Shown piece after piece: positions 1 to 10,545 of a stretch of 64,000 bases of DNA; positions within the stretch are counted from its first letter, which is position 1; each line of letters begins with the position of its first letter. The stretch is from Isoetes taiwanensis. Its lineage: Eukaryota > Streptophyta > Lycopodiopsida > Isoetales > Isoetaceae. The stretch spans positions 4,179,069-4,243,068 of the forward strand of contig JAJEKV010000081.1 of NCBI GenBank assembly GCA_021234155.1, given 5' to 3'. Below the pieces are notes generated by a model. It saw only the letters and a list, made by a program, of their open reading frames with translations. It was not told the DNA's origin and searched no databases. The position numbers were made by a program, and so were the translations under genes.

Positions 1-480
1 AATTATAAGGCGTTCAAACATTAAAATCACACCTACTCTCATATTAATAAATGCTTTGATATGTAACGTCTGCCATTGAGTTTGTCTTAACATATAATAC
101 AAGAATTTAGGTGCCCTGTCCACATTTGTTAGACGGCATGTGACATGTCCCTTTAGACGTTAATATTGCAAGGTGGAATTAAATGGAATTGAAACGGTCA
201 ATATTGTAAGCGTGTAAATGAATTGAATTGGATTGGATGGACTTTAATTGTCCACGAATACCATGAGATCCGTGGGATCCAAAGAGTGTAATTCTTTTAC
301 GTTTATAGGATGGATATGACATTGTTCATTTCATATTTAAACTCTTGGCCTTTCATTTATTAAGGTCAAGAAATGCTTACATCTTACTCATGGTATTAAA
401 TGGAATTGAGACGGTCAATATTGCAAGCATGTAATTGCAATGGTTCAATTTATGCCCGATCTGAGTTGGATTGGATCTCG
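1..480. repeat. Dispersed repeat, left-edge copy
   Basis: AT-rich sequence that recurs near the right end of the window at about 58,170-59,400. Shared landmarks are the block at 45-130, matched at 58,196-58,290, and the block at 300-375 (GGATGGATATGACATTGTTC and the bases after it), matched at 59,296-59,370. The right copy carries roughly 700 extra bases (about 58,290-59,025) relative to the left one. No coding potential is seen. Confidence 0.75.
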
Positions 481-870
481 TTGAAACCTAGTGAGGACTT
501 TTATGGAAACCTATAGTTGGTTACATAAAACCACTTCAGGTTTACAATAAAACGAATAGAGGCTTCCATTAAACTAGTTTAGATTTCCATGAAACTATTC
601 TCGTCTCAATTGGTTGGAAACCATTCATGGTTTCCTTCAAATATACTAGTCTAGGTTTCCATTGATAAAAACCTCTATAGATTTCCATTTAAAAATCCCA
701 TCTAGGTTTCCTTTGCCCCTATATAGGTTTTAATTTAGAAAACCCATCTAGGTTTAATGCCCCTATATAGGATTCAATTTAGAAAACCAAATCTCACATT
801 TTTCAAGGCCACTCCAAATCTTTCACATTTGTTAAGGTGCACGCGATCTTAATCTATCACGCTCTTCAAT
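481..870. other. Gene-free stretch with degenerate GGTTTCC repeats
   Basis: About ten irregularly spaced copies of a motif near CTAGGTTTCCAT, in both orientations, plus two copies of CCCCTATATAGG. It looks like a decayed short tandem repeat. No gene is seen. Confidence 0.4.
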
Positions 871-1212
871 ATGCACGCGTTTTGCACCATGACACGATGG
901 GTCATCTATGCCTCTGAAATTATTTTCGATTCTTGTCCAATATTATTTCTCCATTTCTACTTATTTCTTGCAACTATTGTCTCCTCCATCAAATTCTTTG
1001 AAAGAGCTTGTGTTCTGGCATGGATCAGAACCTTGAAGGGTTATGAAGTTAGATCAAGCTCTTCAGATGAAACATTGAGTGACTTTGCTTTTGTAGCGAT
1101 TGCTCTAGATCCAGAGCTTGAAGACATACAAGATGAAGGTTGTGATGATGATGTAAATGTGGAGAGGATCAAGGGCCTGCTTTCCTCCTCCATCTATTAT
1201 CGCATCTACTGA
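871..1212 (+). CDS. Unrecognised 113-aa open frame
   Basis: An ATG-started frame of 113 codons. Residues about 20-45 are hydrophobic (FLHFYLFLATIV is the core), which could be a membrane segment. The C-terminal half is acidic (ELEDIQDEGCDDD). I recognise no family. The following 900 bases read as partly coding-like but broken sequence, so this may be the first piece of a decayed gene or mobile-element ORF cut off by the LINE at 2,465. It may equally be a chance frame. Confidence 0.2.
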   Translation: MHAFCTMTRWVIYASEIIFDSCPILFLHFYLFLATIVSSIKFFERACVLAWIRTLKGYEVRSSSSDETLSDFAFVAIALDPELEDIQDEGCDDDVNVERIKGLLSSSIYYRIY

Positions 1213-1239
1213 AGGCTATGTCTTCACAGAAGCTGCATA

Positions 1240-2160
1240 TAATTATGATGATTCATTGTGTTGTAAATTATTGAAGATGTGCTTGTTGTAGATCCAAACT
1301 TCCCTCCTGGATACCACCTTCTTCGCTAAGGTCTCGAGAGACATTAGTGGTAACAAGGTGGGTGTCCTTCAACAAAAATTGCAAATGGATACACAGGCTG
1401 TTTTTCTCACACGTATGACCATTGAAAAATGGTTATATGTTCCACCGGTTCATATTTAAAAATATATCATTGTTAAAGCCCATGTTCATGACGGTTGGGA
1501 CATCTTCCACTATCACCTACATTGGATAATATTAAGAATACATGGCAAGTTGGTGCCAAGTTCCATGGCATCCCAGAGCTTTATATTAGGCAATGCATCT
1601 AGCGTGCAAATGCAACGTCAAGTATCTGATCCGCATTACCAATGCAAATTTATTTAATTGTGAGGAGGATATGTCCATTGCCTCCTTTGATGCTCTCTTA
1701 AGGGAATTGCAAGTACAACATAGAGTTAGGTTATATCGTCGTCGGGATGTGGATGTGTTGAATAGAGGGGGCAAAATTCGCAAGGTCTGGATTGCAAGGA
1801 GAGAGGCAAAGTAGAAGAAGTTTCAAGATACAATGTGGACTCAGACTTCAAACAATCTCCCCAGTTAATCTTGCCCAAGATGGCTTTAGCATCGCCAAGA
1901 TACTTATTCGCACTAGTCATGATGGCCGCAATCCAAGGTCCGAGGATGACCAACCCTTACATCCATCTATGTTGGAAGAGGCTACTAGTATGCTATTATG
2001 GACTAGGGATTTTCAGGCAATGTGGGGCAACATGATCAAGAGGGAGGAGATACGTAACCGTGTCATTTTAAACCAATATATAAAGTCATGTACCATTACA
2101 AGATGGCTCATGAGGACATCTGGCATCTTGGATATCAATTGCAGCTAAGTGGATCATTTA
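1240..2160 (+). other. Unrecognised, possibly decayed coding sequence
   Basis: Several overlapping short open frames occur here, the longest being 118 codons at 1,792-2,148 with an ATG start. Base composition is less AT-rich than the flanks and in-frame stops interrupt the readable stretches. No conserved motif was recognised. It lies between the 871-1,212 frame and the LINE insertion and could belong to the same dead gene. Confidence 0.2.
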
Positions 2161-2342
2161 CTCTCGCTTTGCCAGTTTTTTGTTTCATATAAACTATAGA
2201 ACGATGTGCTTTGTTGAATTGTCTATAAGTTTAAGTGACTTTAGGATTATGGTTTCCTATATATTGCAGTGGCATCATTTGCTCCTGATTGGGATGAAGT
2301 AGAGAGTGGAATGGATAGTTGGGTAGGGTCACAAAGGGTAAT

Positions 2343-2464
<122 letters not shown>

Positions 2465-2539
2465 GTAATGTAATGTATTAGTCAAGCTCTCTTTGGGCCT
2501 TGAGAGACCATGGAGCTTCCAAGTACAAATTTAAGCAAT

Positions 2540-3280
2540 TTACAAATGTAATAATAAAGAACGGTGTGCATCCACTGCCTTAAAATATGGACTTAATCTT
2601 AGCGGTGACAACTGAAATAAAGATTTGAAATCATGTGCTTGAATGTCGAACTTATCTCTTATATCCTTGTAAGCGGGACAGCTTGCAAAAACATGATGCT
2701 CATCCTCAATGCTATCTGACTCACAAACTTTGCATAGCCTTTCTTCAACTGGGATTTTATACCAACGTCCGCTGTACCTTGCTATGACCTGCTTAAAAGT
2801 TTTTGGCATATTAACATTTAAATAATCTTGACTTTTATGCTCACTACTTGAATTTACACATGATCTGTAATGTGTTAGCCGGCTGCCCTGGACTGCCCAT
2901 AAGCGCTCAATAGAAAGCTGTTCAAGCAGTGCCCTTGCATCCTCCTTGTTTTCTGGCCAATTCATATCAGTTACCCCCCATTTACTTGCCCAATTCTTAA
3001 GATCATGTAACCACCCCTGCTGGTCCGAGGACACAAATGCTTGATATGAGATGTGGTCAGACGCTTGATTCTTCACCCTGTTTACAAAATTGATTGCTTG
3101 AAAGAGTGCTTCAAGCTCAAATGGGAACATCCCTGTTTCAGCAAGCATTATTGCATATGGTGTCTGAACTTTGATACCTAATTCTTCTCGCATGAACACT
3201 TTTTGCACTGATTCAATCTGCCCCCAGAGCTTAGGTGAGATACCTGGCCCCCAAATCGGTGCTCCATAAAGCAAAACCGG
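2540..3280 (-). pseudogene. LINE reverse transcriptase C-terminus with zinc-binding motif
   Basis: This frame continues the RT ORF after an in-frame TAG at 3,281-3,283. The start reads PVLLYGAPIWG, which matches the conserved L-YG---W segment that follows the RT domain in LINEs. Near the end is CKVCESDSIEDEHHVFASCP, a C-x2-C-x8-H-x4-C arrangement typical of the zinc-binding region at the C-terminus of plant LINE proteins. About 244 codons are open. It would have been part of the single ORF2 polyprotein, acting in target-primed reverse transcription. Confidence 0.88.
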
Positions 3281-4449
3281 CTACACTAAAGTCTTATATA
3301 GAATCCTTTTAAGCCCCCAATCTGAAAGTGATGCCTTTGAGCATTTTACAAGCATGCTATACAGAGCAGATTTTCCTCCTATCACTCTTCTCTTGACACA
3401 TTCTTTCCAATTATATTTTGCAGAGAAATCCAGCCCCAAATACTTATAACTCTCCACTGTTTCTAACTCTTGTCCATGGTAAACAAATGCCGGCCTGTCT
3501 TTTGTTCCAAAGACCATTATCTTTGATTTGGATGTGTTTACCCGCATTGTCTTCTCCTCACAAAAGGACTCCAACATGTCCAGAAGATCTTGCAATGCTT
3601 TCTGCTTGCTTGCAACCAAGACCACGTCATCAGCATATAGTAACAAATGTATCAGATACATACCCAATCTCGTCTCTGCTAAGGAGCGAGCACGCATCCA
3701 TTCTTCCAATTCCTCTATGAAAAGACCAAACAAAGTTGGAGACAATGGGCATCCCTGACGCACTCCTATGGTATTCTTGACTACTGTATCCAAATCACAT
3801 GATAATTTGATAAGCAGGGTAAAAGCATTTAGGGTGTCCCTTAAAAAGTATTATTTAGTGACTAAAAAAGTACCTAAAAAGGTACCCAGGACTGGGTACT
3901 GGGTACCTGTGTAATATCTCAAAAAAAGGTACATTCTAGAACTTTTATATATATTTTGATCTCCAGTAGCATTATCTTTATCTTAACTTTGAATATTAAT
4001 GCGTCCTTGACTTTTATTTTGGACTTTTGCACTAGTTTTAATGAAAATAAAAATGAGAAAGTACCCAATTCTGAAGTACCTAGTGTATGTACTTTTGCAG
4101 GTTCCAAAAGTGGTACACCCTAACATGCTTTTACCCAGCACTTCAGAGTAGAGTTGCGAAATAGCACTGCTTATCTCTACTGGTACTCCAATTTGTGTCA
4201 TTCTTTCACCTAGCTCTCTTCGCGGGACAGTATCAAATGCCTTGGCGAAATCTATGAATGCGACATATAATACCTTGTTTGGTGTTTTTTGGCTCTTTCA
4301 ACAAGTACACGCAATGTCAGTGCATGGTCAAGTGTATTATGTCCTCTTCTAAAACCTGCTTGACAGAAAGACCGTTTGTTATTTGCCTCTGCCCATGTGC
4401 TCAGTTTGCATTCTAGTAAACTGCCTAATATTTTGGCAAAAACTCCCAA
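3281..4449 (-). pseudogene. LINE reverse transcriptase domain, split by a MITE
   Basis: RT motifs appear in order on the minus strand: AGFRRGHNTLDHAL near 4,360, FIDFAKAFDTVPRREL near 4,220, GVRQGCPLSPTLFGLF near 3,750 and the catalytic YADDVVLVA near 3,620. The first two are in different frames because of a frameshift at about 4,262-4,290, next to a T-run on the plus strand. Between the second and third lies a 320-bp insertion (3,817-4,136). Removing it with one copy of its 4-bp duplication restores the frame directly into the GVRQGCPLSP block. The aspartates of YADD and of the first motif are intact, but the frame damage makes this copy inactive. Confidence 0.93.
3817..4136. mobile_element. 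320-bp MITE with GGGTAAAAGC termini and 4-bp TSD
   Basis: Both ends carry an imperfect inverted repeat of about 24 bp that begins GGGTAAAAGCAT and continues to a GGGTGT block. The flanks are AGCA at 3,813-3,816 and AGCA at 4,137-4,140, a perfect 4-bp target duplication. The interior is AT-rich and rich in GGTAC motifs, with a local palindrome around 3,885-3,908, and has no ORF. The insertion lies in the RT of LINE copy A. Four-base duplications occur in a few superfamilies (Sola and Chapaev, for example), but I cannot assign the family from the ends alone. Confidence 0.87.
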
Positions 4450-4515
4450 TTAGTATAGTTCTGTAATTGTTTGCATCCTTTTTGTCCCCTGATTTATGGA
4501 TTGGATGGACATGGT

Positions 4516-5169
4516 TCATCTTCCAATTATCTGGCAATCCTTGTCTGATGCAACCCCATTTAGCAGTTTTGTGAGAAAAAGATACCGCCCCCTCTCACCT
4601 CCCCATTTGAGCAATTCCACACACAGTCCTTCTAAATCTTGTGCTTTATTATTCTCCATATCAGTGATAATATCCCTTACTTTTACCTCTGTAAACAAAT
4701 CAATCTGTGTAGCTGAAACCTGCATGCAGCCCGCGCCTTCTTTATTGTAAATATCATGCACTAATTTTAGCAGTGCCTCTATTTTTAAATTATGCTTTTT
4801 TGATCTTCCCTTCAGCGTTGTCCAAAAGGGTTTTGGGCTCTTTTTGAGTTTCTCACTAAGCTCTATTTGCCTTCGACTGTAGAATGCACTCTTTTTATTC
4901 CGCAGCAAATTCTTGTACCATGTAGGTTTATAAATACAATTCCGTGGCAATTTCATTCTTGCAACATGACATTCTGCATCCCACCAAGCATTACACGGTT
5001 TGCTTTTTACAGGTTTCTTCGTGTAACCAAATACATCTCCAGCAGCTTGATGAATGAGATGGGTAAAAGACCTTGCATCTGTATTCAAATCTCCCGTGCA
5101 ACTGACATGTTCAAGGAGTGCTTCGATTTTCTTTTTGTAATTTTTACTTGCTTTATAGTCAATCTTCAA
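4516..5169 (-). pseudogene. LINE endonuclease-RT linker region
   Basis: A 217-codon frame between the endonuclease and RT. The N-terminal residues (about 1-50, KNYKKKIEALLEH and after) align with the end of LINE copy B near 13,150. The middle, NAWWDAECHVARMK, resembles the W-D-EC--AR segment commonly found between endonuclease and RT in LINE ORF2. The second half contains FWTTLKGRSKK and a predicted helical stretch leading into RT. Motif-level similarity supports the assignment. Confidence 0.8.
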
Positions 5170-5795
5170 CCTCGGTAAAAAGTATGATGCTGAATTTCAG
5201 ATTTTTGCACATGCTTTATCAATAAGTGCAGGGGCTTATGGTCAGATTCTGGTAGCTTCTCACCAATGTAAAAATCTTGAACGATGTCAAGACTCTTCGC
5301 CATGCAATAATCAACCACACTATCTCCAGAATGATTGAGATATGTGAACCCTTTTGATTCTGGAAAGCACGTTATACCATTGAGAATCTTCAAATTGCAA
5401 ACCGTATTGAACTCTAAAAGAAACTCGCCCATACTATTGGAGGCTTTGTCTTCGGAAAGTCTTTGAAAATTCGGATCTTCTTTCTCATGCAGTTGGACAT
5501 CTGTGATGTCTTCATACATGGTGGACTGCTGGCAGCCTGTGCGGGCATTAAAATCACCCAATATTAGTACTTCACCTTGTGAACTATACCTCAATGTATC
5601 TGCACAAAGATTCTGAAACGGATCTTCCTTGTCCATGTCTCTTCTATTATAAATTTTAGCATTGCTTGGCGCAAAATAGCATATAGCTATAAATATATCA
5701 CATCTTATTCCCTCTATTTTCAACCACATATACTGTTTGTTGATATCTGATTTCAAGACTTGAAGCCTTTGTGTAAAACATTGATGAACTATCAT
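5166..5795 (-). pseudogene. LINE AP-endonuclease domain, C-terminal part
   Basis: Contains ICYFAPSNAKIY, GDFNARTG (the catalytic D-x-N of the exonuclease-endonuclease-phosphatase fold) and ESDHKPL (the catalytic SDH motif). The N-terminal third, with the first metal-binding asparagine and glutamate, is missing because the element is 5'-truncated. The frame running upstream of about 5,795 is not LINE sequence. The domain would nick target DNA to prime reverse transcription. It is the same family as the endonuclease at 13,374-14,018, with clear but diverged similarity (both have LKILNG followed by a FP motif). Confidence 0.9.
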
Positions 5796-5812
5796 GTAAA
5801 TCATGTTATTGG

Positions 5813-6900
5813 ATGTGGAGGACATTATCTACATTGGAACCTAATAACTATTTTATGTACTATACAAGACAAGATGGACCAGCAAAAGACTTGTCTTCTA
5901 CAAGTCAAGTACATACCAAAGTCATGTGGAAGATCATACCCTTTGCAGGTCTCAATGTCCGGGTGATCTTGCATGGGCAGACTCAAACCTACTATGGGCA
6001 TTTTAGTTTGGAGTTGTGGAGTGATGGTCCAGATTTTCATATTGGGAGAGTGTTTGAGGGACTGTGAAAATGGATATAATGGTCACCTCCAGGACCCTAC
6101 AACTAGCCAGGCACTACATAGTGCATTGTTAGATGGAAACCCTAACAATATTGAAAAGTTTAGCAAGGCAAGGTTTAGGAAGCATGGGTCTAGTGAACAT
6201 GTTGAAGCTTCAACTTCACGTGCTCGAGCTCAAGATCTACCTAGAAGGTTCATCTTGCAACTTGATAATTGTGCAGGCCAAAATAAGAACATGTGGATGT
6301 TTTCTTTCCTATCCTACTTAACAGCTGTGGGGATATTTGAAAGAGTTACTTTAGGGTTTTTGATGCCCGGGCATACCCATAAGGATGTGGACACATTATT
6401 TGGCAAATATAGTTGTATACTAAAGCAACAGACAATGATCCAACTTTTCTAGGCTAATAAAAATCTTGCATGAATGCACTACTCCAAACCCTATAGGTTC
6501 TCTAATAGAAGAAGTGCCTGATTAGAAGAGCTTTATGGATAGTTATGCATTGGATCTTGAAGATCATTCTAGGCTTTTGCAGCTCACTTTTTGGGTGAGA
6601 AATGGGATTCCAATCTTTCAATGGAAGACGAGATCTTCAAAAGAGGAGTGGAGAGGAGGGAAGGAAATATGGCGTAGAGATGAGAATGGCAAGCCTATGA
6701 TACCTCCAGGTCAACTAAAATCTCTAAAAGTAGATGCACCAAATATCTTGCAAACATGTTATGGTTTTAGAATCAAGCCTTCAGGGTGCATCCATGAGTA
6801 TTTCCTCTTCTATTTGATGATATTTTGCTTCCATTACAGGATGCTTTCGAGAAGGATCCAACAACATCAGGGTATGCTACATGTTTATTGTGATGTATAA
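5813..6900 (+). pseudogene. DUF7869-like (transposase-like) gene, frameshifted
   Basis: Three reading frames on the plus strand join into one protein. The first (5,813-6,067) covers the N-terminal strand-rich part. The second (5,973-6,452) holds the hallmark QLDNCAGQNKN followed about 30 residues later by FLMPGHTHKDVDTLFGK. The third (6,535-6,900) has LEDHSRLLQLTFW and a tryptophan-rich tail, typical of the end of this family. The D...N and H-x-H-x-D residues are reminiscent of RNase H-fold nucleases. In other genomes such proteins occur in repetitive, transposon-like families. At least two frameshifts (about 6,040 and 6,430) and a stop near 6,520 inactivate it. The LINE is joined directly to its 5' side, so the LINE may have inserted into it. 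The family name is my recollection of the motif, not a search result. Confidence 0.78.
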
Positions 6901-7442
6901 TTCGATTTTTTGGATCTTCCTTTTGCTAAACACTGAGTATAAATTTGTGACACTAGGGATAATTTTGTGGAGCAGATGAAGGCCGGATGACAAGGGCATA
7001 TGTCTTAGTATGAGTATTTGCAGACCTCGAAGCTATCTTCTAACATCTAAATTTACTGTTGCTCGCTTAAAGTTCCTCAAGGTCTTCTCTAATTTGTTAC
7101 ATCCCTCCAAGATCTTGCCATAGCATTTTACTAGCAGTCTTCAAGGTTACTTTATTTCCTTCCCCTTTCTTGCCCTTAACTTTTGCTTTTATTCTCAAAA
7201 TATTTTCTTCCCCCTTTGAGTTAAAGCTTGAGCTTCTCTCCAGGTGAACTCATTGCTTTCTAACAATTCCTGCAAGGAAGTTGTCCTCAAGGCTGTAAGC
7301 CCATACAATGGTGCATATTGTTTATCATATTCAATGAAATTCTATTGGAACTGGTAAGCTGTACACCCTATAAAATGGTCCTTAAGAATCCTTAAGAATG
7401 ATAGCCTTGCGATTGATCCAAGCTTGGACACAAGGTTCAAAG
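6901..7442. other. Gene-free stretch
   Basis: AT-rich sequence between the DUF7869-like gene and the BTB exon. No motif, repeat or open frame worth naming was seen. Confidence 0.4.
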
Positions 7443-7673
7443 GTGTATTTTATTCCAACACCAGAACCAAAATTAGAAAAGGATTTTGGTGCCCTTCTTG
7501 AGAGTGCAGAAGATACAGGGATCAGATCTGAAGTAGATGGAGAGGAATTCAAACCTCATAAGCTTATTTTAGATGCTATATCCCCTGTTTTCAAAGCATG
7601 GTTATTTGGTCCTATGGGTGACCGCAACACTAATACCCTTTGCGCTAAGGACATCCAGGCAACAGTATTCAAG
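7443..7673 (+). pseudogene. BTB/POZ exon of a MATH-BTB (BPM-like) gene
   Basis: The frame reads through a typical start of the BTB domain in plant BPM proteins: DFGALLESAED, then VDGEEFKPHKLIL and SPVFKAWLFGPM. BPM proteins are substrate adaptors of CUL3 ubiquitin ligases, with a MATH domain binding the target and the BTB domain binding cullin. The exon is bounded by plausible splice signals: AG at 7,441-7,442 and FK|GTATGC at 7,673/7,674. Neither the MATH domain upstream nor the rest of BTB downstream was found. The normally conserved LAARSPVF is changed to LDAISPVF. I read it as an isolated exon relic rather than a working gene. Confidence 0.78.
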
Positions 7674-8685
7674 GTATGCAATGTTTCATTTTGCCATCTA
7701 CATTTGTTTATATTCCCTTTGAAGATAATATATGACAAGGTTTATTAATTTTTATAATTGTGTCTGCAAGTGATGCTTCATTCTGTTGTGCCTTAGGACT
7801 TAAGTTGCAAAATTCATTTACGGCGATGCACTGAGACAGGGGACATGGTTATTCTTTGTCATATTCAACTGCATTATGTGAATATAGCAATTGGCAATGC
7901 ACCTACAGATTGATGTAGCACAGCAATGAATGATGACCTGCATAGAATACAACAGCATATCAGGGCATAATGCGCTAAGAAGCAACTACCATCTCTTAGA
8001 ATCTCACATGGGAAACTTCAAACACACAACACAAGATCCATTACATATAGTATATACTGTCATTTACTATTTCATGCATTTGCTTTTCATGTATGCGTGT
8101 ACTCTATTGGTTGTGGGAGACACGGTTCCAAAAAATGCTAAACTTTGAAAAACCACGTGGATAAGTATAATATTTAAACCAAATTGCGATATTTCAGATT
8201 GCTCTTGCTCATGGTTTGAGCCCATGGTTACTCATAATCATTTGAAATACATGGTTGCAATACTTAATCGAAAGCTTAGATAGAACGACGTAAAAGAGAA
8301 ACTTGAATTGTTTTAGAATGTTGATTATGCTCAAATATCGTTGACCTCAACCATAAAGAAATAGATGCGTCATGCAAAAACATAAAAAAGTCAACAGTCA
8401 ATGAACATTTATCTAGCAGTCTCGCCTGTGGATTTTGCAATATTTGCCAGAGTATTTAGAAACCCAAAAGGTTCATATGAGAGTAATTGAGTTTTAAATT
8501 TCCTTTTCCTAAAAGTTAGCAAGGGGAATAGAAATACACATTTTTCAAAGATTGACCCAAATGGAGTGCATGCATTAATATAATGGATATATATTCAAAG
8601 TTTACCTATTTAAACCTGAACCAAAATGTTTTACAATCAATCTTGCAAGAGTGGCATCATTCATTTTAACACATAAATGCAAAAA
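7674..8685. other. Gene-free AT-rich stretch
   Basis: Low-GC sequence with only short frames. No further BTB exon, RNA gene or clear repeat was recognised. Confidence 0.4.
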
Positions 8686-8960
8686 ACACCACAAAAAGAA
8701 ATGGAAAGACATTGCAAAAAAGAAATGAAGCTTAGCTTTATACCATTCTTTTTAAGAACATCATCATAAATGCATCTATAATGTAGAAGCAACTTTATAG
8801 GTGGTCCAACTAGCTCCATGTATAGATTTGCAAAAATGAAATGAAGCGGAGCTTTATACCACAGTTATGACAAACAAATATCATTCGAAGCTTTCACACA
8901 ATGCTTATATTAGAAAGCACCCAATATAATACAAGCTATATTGTTTAATCCTTTATAGGT
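8686..8960. repeat. Dispersed repeat with internal duplication, copy 1
   Basis: An internal unit containing GAAATGAAGCNNAGCTTTATACCA occurs twice (about 8,724 and 8,838). A related copy of the whole block lies at about 54,290-54,530 in the same orientation, sharing GCTTTATACCATTC, CATCATAAATGCA, ATGACAAACAA and GCTTATATTAGAAA-like landmarks in order. The nature of the element is unknown. Confidence 0.6.
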
Positions 8961-9007
8961 TTCCAAACATTAGCCCAGCAACTCTGAGCACCTTAACTAG
9001 TCTATAA

Positions 9008-9195
9008 TAGCAATATCTACTCGGTTTCAACCACCAAAGATTCTTTGGCAGCTAACTATAATAACTACCTCCATAACCCTAGAACCTGATTTACCTTCTT
9101 TTTTTGTGAAACTAAGGTAATATCATTTATTAATATCCAGACATCTATAATACCAATATCTACTCGATTTCAACCACCAAAGATTCTTTGGCATG
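9008..9195. repeat. Direct repeat of about 40 bp, 142 bp apart
   Basis: CAATATCTACTCGGTTTCAA and the following CCACCAAAGATTCTTTGGCA occur at 9,010-9,050. They recur with one or two changes at 9,152-9,193. Likely a local duplication. Confidence 0.75.
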
Positions 9196-9823
9196 CATTT
9201 TTGCTTCATCTTGACCACCACAAATCCTCTATATCTTTTCATATTCTCCATTTCGACCACACAAAATCCTCTAGCTTGCTTCCTCCTCTCCATGCATTAA
9301 GGGCTCCAAATTGGGGGGTTCCTCCCCAAACTTCCGATTAAAGTTAAAATCCAATTTTTAAGATAGTTACCGAAAAATTTCCGATCAAAATTTTGTAAAA
9401 TACTTGTTAAATCTACATATTTTCTTAAAAATCCAAGCTGCTGGTTTAAGCAAAATCTAAATTATTGGAAGGATGGAGCCATGTAATAAGAACTTTTACA
9501 TTTATTGTTGAGGCTTTGAAGCTCAAAAAATTTAACAAAAAATACCAAATCCTGCTAGCTGTCAAAGACGCGTCATGAATATTCATGTTGACAAATTGGC
9601 CCTTAGCTTATATCTGGCGCATTTGGGTTTATGCTGCAGCTGGGTGTAGGTTAAAGATGATGGGTATTTCCTTAAGAGCTGCGTTGAGCATTTCTAATTC
9701 AAAGATGCGGTTAGTTGATGTTTGTGAAAAGTTTGATGTTTGTAAATAATACACAGGTTTTATTTGTTTCCACGATGCTCTTATTAGATTTGTAAGTTCA
9801 AAAGAATTGGGTTGGATAAGAGA

Positions 9824-10545
9824 ATGAATATTCCCAAAGAAATTCTGTTTCTTGGTCTCCTCTTGCTTATGCTGAGGATCTGGGCGCTGGATGACGTTCA
9901 ATGTTTGAAAGATTTTAAGAATTCTATTCAGGATCCACAGGGCTCGCTCTCAAGCTGGACGTTTGAAAGCGATGATGTTTGTTCGTACACAGGGATTACT
10001 TGTTTCCATCAAAATGGTTCCCAGGTTTATGCCATCACTTTGAGCTCAATGGGGCTAACAGGAGGTTTTCCTAGCGGATTAGGTGGTTGCAAGAGCCTCA
10101 CAACGCTGGATCTTTCTAATAATTCTTTCACAGGTCCAATCCCTGGTGATCTAGATAGGATGGTCCCATATCTTACGCAACTTAAGCTCCAGAACAACAA
10201 AATTGGTGGTTCCATACCCGAAGGTCTACGCAATTGCACTTATCTAAACGAGCTTCTCCTTAACAACAACAAGCTGACAGGTTCCATACCATTCAATATC
10301 GGTTATCTAAGCCGTTTGACAGAATTTAACGTGTCTAACAATAAGTTGTTATCTGGACAAGTTCCAACTTCCCTTACGGAGAGTTCAGTTTCAGGAAAGA
10401 GTTTTACAAAAGACGCATTTCTTCAACAAGAGTTGTTCTTCCAGTGGCGATATTATTCTGATTGTAGGATGTGTTGTTGGAGTAGTCTTATGCCTTACAA
10501 TTTTAGCACTTGTCTGCATTCGGTTTGTCTACAATCCAAGCTCAC
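9824..10545 (+). pseudogene. BIR-like LRR receptor kinase, ectodomain and TM only
   Basis: The ATG at 9,824 opens a signal peptide (ILFLGLLLLMLRIWA), then an N-terminal LRR cap with SSWTF and CSYTGITCFH. About five LRRs follow, including LTTLDLSNNSFTGPIP and LTEFNVSNNKLLSGQVP. The organisation, with few LRRs and a TGITC/TGVEC-like cap, resembles the BAK1-interacting receptor (BIR) group of LRR receptor kinases, which act as plasma-membrane negative regulators of immune co-receptors. The frame shifts at about 10,380-10,440. In the next frame a transmembrane helix is clear (ILIVGCVVGVVLCLTILALV, 10,450-10,515). No juxtamembrane or kinase sequence was found downstream. It is a 3'-truncated, frameshifted relic, although a spliced truncated product cannot be excluded. 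Confidence 0.82.

Larger units (their letters stand above)
2465..5795 (-). mobile_element. Non-LTR retrotransposon (LINE) copy A, 5'-truncated
   Basis: Reading 5' to 3' on the minus strand, the element contains the C-terminal part of the endonuclease, a linker, reverse transcriptase, a cysteine/histidine zinc-binding C-terminus, a short 3' UTR and an (ATT)n tail. The endonuclease begins mid-domain, so the copy is 5'-truncated, as is usual for LINEs. The 5' junction is placed at about 5,785-5,800, where similarity to the second LINE (13,123-15,200) stops. The copy is dead: a frameshift near 4,262-4,290, an in-frame TAG at 3,281-3,283 and a 320-bp transposon insertion break the ORF. No target-site duplication was found by eye. 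The clade was not assigned. Confidence 0.92.
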
